A stretch of 45,049 bases of DNA from NCBI GenBank assembly GCA_017994175.1, contig JAGOLH010000021.1, forward strand, positions 1 through 45,049, in the 5' to 3' direction. Shown in pieces: positions 1-7,100 of the stretch. The notes beneath the pieces are model-generated. The model was not told the DNA's origin. It did no database searches and was given only the letters and a program-made list of their open reading frames with translations. Numbering within the stretch: position 1 is the stretch's first letter; every line of letters starts with the position of its first letter. The position numbers were made by a program, and so were the translations under genes. This DNA comes from Bacteroidales bacterium (lineage in GTDB: Bacteria > Bacteroidota > Bacteroidia > Bacteroidales > ML635J-15).

Positions 1-5
1 CTGCA

Positions 6-458
6 ATGGCTACCTGTGCTTTAAAACTTGCACTGAATTTTCTTCTGCTTTTTTTCATAATACTGGTAAATTTAATTGTTTTTATTCAACTTAACCAGTG
101 GTCCAATTTTCGGGGAGTATTATATAATTTGTATTTATTAATACCATTGTTAAATAATGTAACTGAAATTCCAATTTTGAATTTTGAAAATCTTGACAAG
201 GAATTTTGGATAACACAAAGGAATTGTTCATTAATTGACCCTGCTTTATTAATGGAAAGCAAATTGATGAATAGTGAAATCATAGGAAATGACACCATTT
301 ATTTCATCAAAAATACACTCAGATATGAAGAACTTGAATTCGAAGAAAATCACATTCCACATGAAGAAAATAGAATTATAGTATTTTCGCGGAAAAATGG
401 TGTAAATGGGTTTTACACAAATGAAACGGGTGAAAATGATTTTTGTTGGCCATATTAA
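6..458 (+). CDS. Hypothetical protein with N-terminal membrane anchor (possibly 5'-partial)
   Basis: I do not recognise this 150-residue protein. Residues about 8-30 are a strongly hydrophobic segment that can act as a membrane anchor or uncleaved signal. The remainder is hydrophilic and rich in Asn, Glu and Ile, with no motif I can name. The frame is open from the window edge to the ATG at position 6, so the true start could lie outside the window. The gene is visibly more AT-rich than the MATE gene that follows, and the region after it carries repeats and possible RNA structure, which is compatible with recently acquired or decaying DNA. Nothing in the context suggests a function. Confidence 0.5.
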   Translation: MATCALKLALNFLLLFFIILVNLIVFIQLNQWSNFRGVLYNLYLLIPLLNNVTEIPILNFENLDKEFWITQRNCSLIDPALLMESKLMNSEIIGNDTIYFIKNTLRYEELEFEENHIPHEENRIIVFSRKNGVNGFYTNETGENDFCWPY

Positions 459-587
459 TTAATAGGGGTCGTGTACGGTCGTGTACCATATGGCACTTTT
501 CAAAAACTCAATATTGTATTACCTTGATATTCAGCGCTTACGTTAACAGAAATCTTTAAAATATTTTGGGTATATTTCGAATAAGAA

Positions 588-760
588 TTATCCCCAAACT
601 TTGGGAAGCATGAAAATATCCGAGTCCTATCTGAGTGATTCGGATGGAGAGGAAAACAGAGCCCGTCTATTGCGAATGTGAGGTACGAACATGAAGCAAT
701 CTGTACTTCGACAAGCCGGAACAGGTTACCTGCCTGGCGAACAAATATTATTGCAGCAAA
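588..760 (+). ncRNA. Candidate structured RNA, possibly group II intron domain I remnant
   Basis: Self-complementary elements cluster here: CCCAAA/TTTGGG (593-598 with 600-605), ATCCGA/TCGGAT (618-623 with 640-645) and CAGGT/ACCTG (722-726 with 728-732). The purine-rich unpaired stretches between them, such as the GAGAGGAAAACAGAGCCC segment near 647-664, resemble group II intron domain I by impression only. No reverse transcriptase ORF and no domain V hairpin is seen. The strand is assumed, not shown. It could equally be a decayed mobile-element end or an unrelated leader. Confidence 0.2.
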
Positions 761-804
761 TGTTAATTGGCTTACATTACCTTATCGCTGATTGAAATAT
801 ATCC

Positions 805-812
805 TATTTTTG
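805..812 (+). promoter_or_regulatory. Putative -7 box (TATTTTTG) for the MATE gene
   Basis: An exact match to the Bacteroidota -7 consensus TAnnTTTG lies 22 bp before the ATG at 835. No good -33 TTTG was found at the expected distance. Confidence 0.35.
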
Positions 813-834
813 TAGGCTGTAATTATTATCATTC

Positions 835-2211
835 ATGTCGAAAAGCCCGGGAAATAAACCGAACGCTCATGAGTTGGGAACGGAAAGACCGGGAAAACTG
901 CTTATCCGATACTCCCTGCCAGCCATCATTGCCATGGCAGCCATGTCGCTTTACAACATTATCGACCGGATTTTTATCGGGCAGGGTATCGGGGCGTATG
1001 CCATTTCGGGACTGTCGCTTACGTTACCACTCATGAATATTACCACCGCATTTGGAGCCATGGTGGGCGTAGGTGCAAGCACCCTTGTGTCAATACGCCT
1101 CGGGCAGCACGACCGCAAAGGAGCCACACAGGTACTCGGCAATGCAGTAAGCCTGAATCTGATTTTGGGTATTCTTGTTACAGTGGTTACGCTGATCTTT
1201 CTTGATAAAATACTCATTATCCTCGGAGCAAGCAACGAAACACTACCCTATGCCAAAGAGTTCATGAGAATAATCCTGTACGGGAACGTGATTACCCATT
1301 TGTTCTTCGGTTTGAACGGCGTAATGCGTTCATCGGGATATCCGCGGAAAGCCATGTACACTACTCTCATCACAGTAGCAGCGAATATTATTCTTGCTCC
1401 CCTGTTTATTTTCGTTTTCCACTGGGGTATTCAGGGTGCGGCATGGGCAACCGTATTGAGTCAGCTGGTGGGAACGGCTGTGCTGATAGTTCACTTTTCG
1501 CAGATCAAAAGTTTTTTGCACTTCCTGCCCGGGTATATGAAACTAAAGTTCTCTATTGTAAAAGAGGTCATTTCAATCGGGATGTCTAATTTTATCATGC
1601 TTATCAGCGCCAGCGTGGTGATTTCGATAATCAACATCAGCCTGTACAAATACAGCGGCGATTTTGCGATCGGGGCATTCGGCATCATCAACAGCATTTC
1701 CGGGCTCATTTTCATGATTGTTATTGGGTTCAATCAGGGAATGCAGCCCATTGTGGGCTATAATTTCGGTGCAAAGAAAATTCCGCGTTTACTCAGAACT
1801 TTTCAGCTTACGGTTTTTGCCGCTACCATAGTTACATGTGCCGGGTTCCTATTAGCCGAAATCATTCCCCATACGGTTTCATCGGCATTTACAACCGACA
1901 GTCAACTGACCGAATTATCAACCGAAGGCTTGCGGCTGTGCATGCTGATGTTTCCTATCGTTGGATTTCAGGTGGTAACTTCCAGTTTTTTCCAATCGAT
2001 TGGCAAGGCAAAATTCTCGATTTTTCTTGCGCTCACACGACAGGTCTTGTTTTTCATACCCATTCTGCTGATTTTACCCCATTTCTGGGGACTAAAAGGT
2101 GTTTGGCTTAGCATTCCCGTTTCTGATTTCCTTTCTTCGCTGTTGAGTTTTATCGTGCTGCGCTGGCAGGTAAAAAAACTAAAAGCAGAACACCTCACAA
2201 CCGGAAATTGA
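835..2211 (+). CDS. MATE family multidrug/Na+ (or H+) antiporter
   Basis: This 458-residue integral inner-membrane protein has the length and hydrophobic profile of a MATE exporter, with about 12 transmembrane helices in two homologous halves (roughly residues 20-210 and 240-450). The N-terminal half begins with a typical MATE opening, LIRYSLPAIIAMAAMSLYNI, followed by IDRIFIGQGIG. The second half has the family-typical GFNQGMQPIVGYNFGA segment. It would expel cationic drugs or metabolites using an ion gradient; the substrate cannot be read from sequence. It resembles the MepA/NorM-like branch. The ATG at 835 follows a putative TAnnTTTG box and gives a normal N-terminus. It stands alone, with an unrelated lipoprotein gene 90 bp downstream. 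Confidence 0.93.
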   Translation: MSKSPGNKPNAHELGTERPGKLLIRYSLPAIIAMAAMSLYNIIDRIFIGQGIGAYAISGLSLTLPLMNITTAFGAMVGVGASTLVSIRLGQHDRKGATQVLGNAVSLNLILGILVTVVTLIFLDKILIILGASNETLPYAKEFMRIILYGNVITHLFFGLNGVMRSSGYPRKAMYTTLITVAANIILAPLFIFVFHWGIQGAAWATVLSQLVGTAVLIVHFSQIKSFLHFLPGYMKLKFSIVKEVISIGMSNFIMLISASVVISIINISLYKYSGDFAIGAFGIINSISGLIFMIVIGFNQGMQPIVGYNFGAKKIPRLLRTFQLTVFAATIVTCAGFLLAEIIPHTVSSAFTTDSQLTELSTEGLRLCMLMFPIVGFQVVTSSFFQSIGKAKFSIFLALTRQVLFFIPILLILPHFWGLKGVWLSIPVSDFLSSLLSFIVLRWQVKKLKAEHLTTGN

Positions 2212-2254
2212 TAAGATAATACTTCAAGTTTTCAGAAACTACGAATCAATTTTG

Positions 2255-2262
2255 TAGATTTG
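2255..2262 (+). promoter_or_regulatory. Putative -7 box (TAGATTTG) for the lipoprotein gene
   Basis: An exact TAnnTTTG match lies 39 bp before the ATG at 2302. A T-rich TTTTC (about 2229-2233) lies about 21 bp upstream and could serve as a degenerate -33 element. Confidence 0.4.
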
Positions 2263-2301
2263 ATTGATTCTTATGCGTATATTGCATTTTAACAAGACAG
2301 T

Positions 2302-2715
2302 ATGAAACGCAGCAAATTTTGGTTTTCAGTGAAGCATTATACCGATACAATAATGTTTCTTTCAGGATTTATGGCACTGATTTTTCTAAGCTCATGTGAT
2401 TGCCACATCAATGATTTCCGCAACCCATACATTGGTAAGTATCAGGTGCATGTAGCAATAAACAGTTATGGAACATGCTGGGAGCCCTATTCCAATGAAT
2501 ACGACACCATAATCAGCGTTACCTATGGTGAATCCGACTCCAGCCTGCTGCTGATGGGAAGGGAAATATACCTTGATGCTGACGGTTATTTCTATGAATA
2601 TCATTACGGCTGCAGGCTCTGGAGCGACAGTGTGTGGTCGAGCTATATGAACGGAGGACTCGGTTGCGGGCAATATGAAACCTATCTGGGGCACAAAATC
2701 TCGAATAAACTCTGA
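2302..2715 (+). CDS. Small hypothetical lipoprotein
   Basis: This is an unrecognised 137-residue protein. A hydrophobic stretch (about residues 17-31) ends in LSSC, a good lipobox, followed by D-C-H, so it is probably a signal-peptidase-II-processed lipoprotein with Cys32 as lipid attachment site. The acidic residue right after the Cys resembles the charged export signals of Bacteroidota surface lipoproteins, but only one acidic residue is present. The mature part is about 105 residues, rich in Tyr, Gly and Ser with several Cys, with no motif I can name. It is monocistronic, and a MITE-like inverted repeat begins about 20 bp after its stop. Confidence 0.65.
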   Translation: MKRSKFWFSVKHYTDTIMFLSGFMALIFLSSCDCHINDFRNPYIGKYQVHVAINSYGTCWEPYSNEYDTIISVTYGESDSSLLLMGREIYLDADGYFYEYHYGCRLWSDSVWSSYMNGGLGCGQYETYLGHKISNKL

Positions 2716-2734
2716 GCAGGGTTCGGAGTTCGGG

Positions 2735-2839
2735 TGTCATGCTGAGTTAATCGAAGCATAGACAGGGGAATGCTGGAATGCGACTTCGGACATCACCCTT
2801 CGATTAACTCAGGGTGACAAAGCGATTAACCAAGGGTGA
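2735..2839. repeat. MITE/REP-like inverted repeat
   Basis: The left arm 2735-2756 matches the reverse complement of the right arm 2798-2819 at 20 of 22 positions, including a perfect 15-bp core (CTGAGTTAATCGAAG at 2742-2756 against 2798-2812). A degraded third copy of the right arm follows at 2823-2839 (15/17 identical to 2801-2817). The core resembles the dispersed CTGAG...TCGAAG palindromes often seen between genes in Bacteroidota. It lies between two co-directional genes and could act as a transcript-end hairpin. Confidence 0.65.
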
Positions 2840-2910
2840 AAAAAATTAATTACACAGCAATCCGGTGCAAGGTTTAAATCTATTTTAACAAATGTTAACT
2901 AGAAATCTGT

Positions 2911-2918
2911 TATATTTG
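2911..2918 (+). promoter_or_regulatory. Putative -7 box (TATATTTG) for the DPP IV gene
   Basis: An exact TAnnTTTG match lies 18 bp before the ATG at 2937. Transcription would begin about 2925, which excludes the upstream in-frame ATG at 2892 and supports 2937 as the start. Confidence 0.45.
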
Positions 2919-2936
2919 AAATCAAAACGAAACAAA

Positions 2937-5102
2937 ATGAAACGGACATTATTACTCATTGCGTTATGCTTCAGCATTTTAGGAGTTTTTTCACAAACCC
3001 AAATCACCTTAAAAGACATTTACGGTGCCGGTACATTCTACCCAAACACCGTGGATGGCATTGTGTCGATGAACGACGGAGAACATTACACCACCCTGAA
3101 TATGGGTCGCAATACCATCAGCAAATATTCGTACAAAACAGGAGAGATGGTTGAGAATCTGTTTAAAGCCAAAGACTTTAAAGATGTGAAAATTCCCTGG
3201 ATTTTCGATTACCAGTTCAATCACGATGAAACTATGATGCTGATCAGCACCAATTACGACCCGATTTACCGGCATTCATTCAAAGCAGATTACTACATTT
3301 ACGACTTGAAAGAAAAAACACTGAAGCCCCTTTCGGAAGAAGGTTCCCAGCAACTTGCATGTTTCTCGCCCGATGGCAGCAAAATATCTTTTGTGAGAAA
3401 CAACAACATTTACGTTGTTGATCTGGCAACCGGCATTGAACAAAGCATCACCACCGACGGCGAATGGAACCACATCATTAACGGCGCTCCCGACTGGGTG
3501 TACGAAGAAGAATTTTCGTTCAGCAAGGCATACGAATGGTCGCCCGACGGAAATTATCTGGCATTTCTTAAAACCGACGAATCGAATGTAAAACAATATT
3601 CCATTCAGCTATTCGATGGATTGTATCCCAGCAATTATGAGTATAAATATCCGAAAGCCGGTGAAGAAAACTCAAAGGTTGATGTGTATGTTTACCAGTT
3701 TAAATCGGGGCTCACAGTGAAAATGGACATCCCCGGCAGAGAGGACGACTACATTCCACGCATCAAATGGACAAATACCGAAAACACACTGGCGATCGTA
3801 CATCTGAACCGCCTGCAAAATGAGCTAACAATAATTTTCGGCGATGCACTCAGCGGAAACACCGAAGATGTACTGACTTATACCGAAAAAAAATACATCG
3901 AAATAAACGATGATCTTACTTTTCTCGAAGACGGGCAGCGCTTCCTGTTCTCGCATGAATCGGACGGCTACCGCCACCTGTACCTTTACAGCAACAACGG
4001 AAAACTGATAAATCAGGTAACCAAAGGGAACTGGGAAATGACGACACTGTACGGCTGCGACAACAATGCCGGCAAAGTGTATTATCAATCGTGTGAATCT
4101 TCACCCATCAACCGCAGCATCTATTCGGTCAACCTCGACGGCAGCGGTAAAAAGCTACTCAGCGCTGCTACCGGTACCAACGAAGCTGAATTCAGCTCCA
4201 GTTTTGCATATTTCATCAATACCTACAGCGATGCCAACACCCCTTATATAGTAACATTGAACAATTCGGAGGGAGAGCTGATACGCGAAATAGAGAACAA
4301 CAATGCCTTACGACAGGATATAAAAGATAAATACTGTTTCTCCGAAAAGAAATTTTTCACATTTACCACTTCGGAAGGAGTTGAGCTGAATGGGTGGATG
4401 ATTAAACCCGCCAATTTTAAAGCCAGCAAGAAATATCCGGTGCTTTTTTATGTGTATGGTGGCCCCGGCATTCAGACAGTAACCAACGACTGGGATTATA
4501 ACCTTGCCTGGTGGCAGATGCTTGCCCAACAGGGATACATAGTTGTTTCGGTTGATAACCGCGGAACCGGTGCGCGTGGTAAAGATTTCCGCCAGGTTAC
4601 CTACGGTCAGCTCGGAAAGTACGAGGTGATCGACCAGATTGAAGCAGCGAAATACCTTGGAGCCCAGAAGTATGTCGATAAAAGCAGGATTGGGATTTTT
4701 GGCTGGAGCTATGGTGGGTATATGACTGCACTGTGCATGACCATTGGCGCTGATTATTTTAAAGCGGGTATTGCCGTTGCTCCGGTTACCAACTGGCGGT
4801 ATTACGATTCGGTGTACACCGAAAGATATAACGGTTTGCCGCAGAACAATGCCTCGGGCTACGACGACAACTCCCCCATCAATCATACTTCGGAACTGAA
4901 GGGCTCATTTCTGCTGGTTCACGGCACTGCCGACGACAATGTTCATTTCCAGAATTCGGTGGAGCTGGTACAGAAGCTTATCGATTCGGACAAGCAATTC
5001 GAAACGATGTATTATCCGAACCTCGATCACAGCATTTATGGCGGCAACGCCCGCATGCATCTCTACACCAAAATGACCAATTTCATTTACAACAAGTTGT
5101 AA
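2937..5102 (+). CDS. Dipeptidyl peptidase IV (S9B family), exported
   Basis: This 721-residue serine exopeptidase releases X-Pro (or X-Ala) dipeptides from peptide N-termini. A signal peptide (about residues 1-20, MKRTLLLIALCFSILGVFSQ) sends it to the periplasm or outer-membrane side. The N-terminal beta-propeller (about 80-430) carries DWVYEEEF, whose Glu190-Glu191 matches the human DPP IV pair that binds the substrate amino terminus. The C-terminal alpha/beta-hydrolase domain has GWSYGG (nucleophile Ser591), HGTADDN (Asp666) and LDHSIYGG (His698), so the triad is complete. The frame is open back to an ATG at 2892, but that adds 15 basic residues before the signal peptide and lies upstream of the likely promoter. 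Length is normal for bacterial DPP IV. It is probably used for peptide nutrition. No operon partner is seen. Confidence 0.95.
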   Translation: MKRTLLLIALCFSILGVFSQTQITLKDIYGAGTFYPNTVDGIVSMNDGEHYTTLNMGRNTISKYSYKTGEMVENLFKAKDFKDVKIPWIFDYQFNHDETMMLISTNYDPIYRHSFKADYYIYDLKEKTLKPLSEEGSQQLACFSPDGSKISFVRNNNIYVVDLATGIEQSITTDGEWNHIINGAPDWVYEEEFSFSKAYEWSPDGNYLAFLKTDESNVKQYSIQLFDGLYPSNYEYKYPKAGEENSKVDVYVYQFKSGLTVKMDIPGREDDYIPRIKWTNTENTLAIVHLNRLQNELTIIFGDALSGNTEDVLTYTEKKYIEINDDLTFLEDGQRFLFSHESDGYRHLYLYSNNGKLINQVTKGNWEMTTLYGCDNNAGKVYYQSCESSPINRSIYSVNLDGSGKKLLSAATGTNEAEFSSSFAYFINTYSDANTPYIVTLNNSEGELIREIENNNALRQDIKDKYCFSEKKFFTFTTSEGVELNGWMIKPANFKASKKYPVLFYVYGGPGIQTVTNDWDYNLAWWQMLAQQGYIVVSVDNRGTGARGKDFRQVTYGQLGKYEVIDQIEAAKYLGAQKYVDKSRIGIFGWSYGGYMTALCMTIGADYFKAGIAVAPVTNWRYYDSVYTERYNGLPQNNASGYDDNSPINHTSELKGSFLLVHGTADDNVHFQNSVELVQKLIDSDKQFETMYYPNLDHSIYGGNARMHLYTKMTNFIYNKL

Positions 5103-5596
5103 GCGGAATCGCCACGCAGGGTTGCGGTACAAATGACAGGAGTGTTTCGCATAATAACTAAAAATGTTACCAAGATACATTCTCTGTTTGATGTTTTAAC
5201 CATTGTAATATTTTGATTTTTTACAAATATTCTCTATTTTTAGCATGAAATAGTATACACCAAAACTATGCATAAAGCTACACAAAACATACCGATGTGG
5301 CTGTATAAACGCTACTTTGAAGCAATTAAGATGTATATTAACATCATGTACTATCTGCGGGCTATCCAAATAGAATAACTATGATTGAAAAGAAAATTAT
5401 CAGAACCAATCAATAAGGCATCAATTCACTCAAAACAGGTTGCGGGGAGAGGTCTTCGGGTACCCAAAAACCGCCAATCACGCCTTCGCGAGCTTTTCGG
5501 GATGGGCATTACGATGTGATGCTATTTTAGTGTAAATATAAATATTAAGCATGGCAGTAAAATCCAACTTAGCAGGTCTCGGAAAACTGTTATGAT
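5103..5596. other. 494-bp intergenic region between convergent genes
   Basis: No confident gene. The first part (about 5160-5400) is AT-rich and contains a 36-codon ORF (5268-5378) of unknown reality. A compositionally distinct GC-richer island at about 5436-5516 looks coding-like but is closed by stops in the frames I read, and resembles nothing I recognise. It also holds the palindrome GGGTACCC (5458-5465). It may be a decayed gene or element fragment. No terminator hairpin with a T-run was found for either convergent gene. Confidence 0.5.
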
Positions 5597-6910
5597 TTAG
5601 AGCTTGATGAATTCAACCCTGCGGTTTTTGGCTTTATTCTCAGCACCCGTATTCGGGACCAATGATTGCGACTCGCCTTTGCCATCTGTCTGGATTCGAT
5701 CGGCAGCAATGTTAAACTTTGTAACCAAATAGGTTTTTACACTTGCGGCACGTCGTTTCGATAAATCAAGATTCATTGCATCTTCGCCATCATTATCGGT
5801 ATGGCCCACAATCATGATTGTAACATCAGGGTTTTCGGTAAGCACATTGGCAATTCCCATCAATGAACCATAAGATTCCGGCTTAACCTGATCTTTGCCA
5901 CTATCGAAATAAATGCCATACGAAATAAGCTTACCTTCGGTTAAAAGCTTGCTTCTCATATCGGGAGCAGCGGTTGTAATTTTAACATTGCTAATGTAGG
6001 GATAGCTATGACTATCCCATGCAATAAAACGAAAGCGGTCGAATCTGGCCTCTGGATAAATATTCGTGGGAACGTCCAACACTTTCGTACCCATATGGTA
6101 GATTCTGACACGACGTTTCTGTATCCAAATTATAACGTGGTTTACCGTTTCTTTTACAACAGGATTTTTAGTAGCAGAACCTTCTAACCAATCTCTGCTG
6201 TTGCCCTCGGCATCAACGCCATAGCCTATCGTATTCCACCTTTCAGGTCCAATCTTGAGATGAAGACCCTGCAAACCCGGATATAAGCCGTCTTCAACTT
6301 CGCGGACATCGTTCTTATCGACTTGATACAAAGTTAATGTAATGCCATCGTAATATTCTGCATCGGGAATGATATCGAATTCTATAATGAAATTATCCGG
6401 AAATTCAATTTCTTTGCTATAGCAGTAGGTTGCATCCTCGCCATTCATGTGAAGCCATTTACCTGGAGCAATGTTGGTTGTTTTTACTTCGCCGCTGCTG
6501 TTCGAAGTCCACAAAGCCGGAAAGTCGCCTATAGCATCCTGTGAGAAGTCCTCGAAAAACAAAATCTTATCGCCGGGCACAAAGTCGTATTGGGTGTAAC
6601 TTTCCATTTTGGGCTTGTCATCTGGCATAGATTTGTCTTCATTATCAACATTTTCAGCGTCGCTCGGCACATCCTCAATCTCACCTACCGGTACACTTTC
6701 AGTATCGTTCACCTCTTCACTGGTGTTCCCGTCATCATTCTCATCTGCATTAAAAATATTGCCAAATCCTTCTTTTACGGCTTCATTGGCTTTTTCACGG
6801 GTTTTTTCCTTTACATATCCTTTAACATTTATTTGCGCAAAGGATACAGGTGCCATAACAAACGATATCAACAAAATAGAAATAATGGCCAATGTAATAT
6901 TTGTTTTCAT
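5597..6910 (-). CDS. OmpA-family outer-membrane protein with central LamG/DUF1080-like domain
   Basis: This 437-residue exported protein begins with a signal peptide (about 1-25). A short Lys/Glu-rich helix (30-50) and a strongly acidic linker (55-100) follow. A beta-rich domain (about 115-315, starting KILFFEDFSQDAIGDFPALW) resembles concanavalin/LamG or DUF1080 jelly rolls. An OmpA-like peptidoglycan-binding domain ends it (about 325-437). The latter shows VGHTDNDG and LDLSKRRAASV; Asp372 and Arg387 correspond to the residues that bind meso-diaminopimelate in OmpA-like proteins. It probably tethers the envelope to peptidoglycan while displaying a possible glycan-binding domain. A TATATTTG box lies just upstream. 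The ligand of the central domain is unknown. Confidence 0.85.
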   Translation of the reverse strand: MKTNITLAIISILLISFVMAPVSFAQINVKGYVKEKTREKANEAVKEGFGNIFNADENDDGNTSEEVNDTESVPVGEIEDVPSDAENVDNEDKSMPDDKPKMESYTQYDFVPGDKILFFEDFSQDAIGDFPALWTSNSSGEVKTTNIAPGKWLHMNGEDATYCYSKEIEFPDNFIIEFDIIPDAEYYDGITLTLYQVDKNDVREVEDGLYPGLQGLHLKIGPERWNTIGYGVDAEGNSRDWLEGSATKNPVVKETVNHVIIWIQKRRVRIYHMGTKVLDVPTNIYPEARFDRFRFIAWDSHSYPYISNVKITTAAPDMRSKLLTEGKLISYGIYFDSGKDQVKPESYGSLMGIANVLTENPDVTIMIVGHTDNDGEDAMNLDLSKRRAASVKTYLVTKFNIAADRIQTDGKGESQSLVPNTGAENKAKNRRVEFIKL

Positions 6911-6933
6911 GATGAAACTGTTTTTATAAAAAG

Positions 6934-6941
6934 CAAATATA
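6934..6941 (-). promoter_or_regulatory. Putative -7 box (TATATTTG, minus strand) for the OmpA-like gene
   Basis: An exact TAnnTTTG match on the minus strand lies 23 bp before the ATG at 6910. No clear -33 element was seen. Confidence 0.4.
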
Positions 6942-7100
6942 ATAAATCATTAGAAATAATGTTTGGGGAATTTCTAGAACCAATGTTTAATCCCCATTTT
7001 GAATTTACAGGTTTCTATTGTAGTAAAGAATATAAAAATACCATTACGCATTAAAAGGAATCATTATTTCCCTGCATTGCTAATTATTGCAATTGAATAG

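Larger units (their letters stand above)
459..834. other. Intergenic region, repeat-bearing and partly structured
   Basis: No convincing gene is present. The stretch opens with a 10-bp near-perfect tandem repeat (468-477 and 478-487, gtcgtgtacg/gtcgtgtacc) and is AT-rich up to about 590. It then becomes more balanced in composition with several short self-complementary elements (see 588-760). A 34-codon ORF at 691-795 has no recognisable content and is probably chance. The last part carries the putative promoter of the MATE gene. Confidence 0.6.

Noticed and set aside
767..1036. 89-codon ORF overlapping the start of the MATE gene
   Set aside because: It overlaps the clear MATE N-terminus in another frame and has no family features.
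2892..2936. Upstream ATG extending the DPP IV reading frame by 15 residues
   Set aside because: It places basic residues before a good signal peptide and lies upstream of an exact TAnnTTTG box, so 2937 is the better start.
4308..4886. 192-codon ORF antisense to DPP IV
   Set aside because: It lies fully inside a gene with complete catalytic motifs and has no recognisable protein features.
6969..7001. GGGGA/TCCCC inverted repeat between pbpC and the OmpA-like gene as a terminator
   Set aside because: The stem is only about six base pairs, the loop is long and no T-run follows on either strand.
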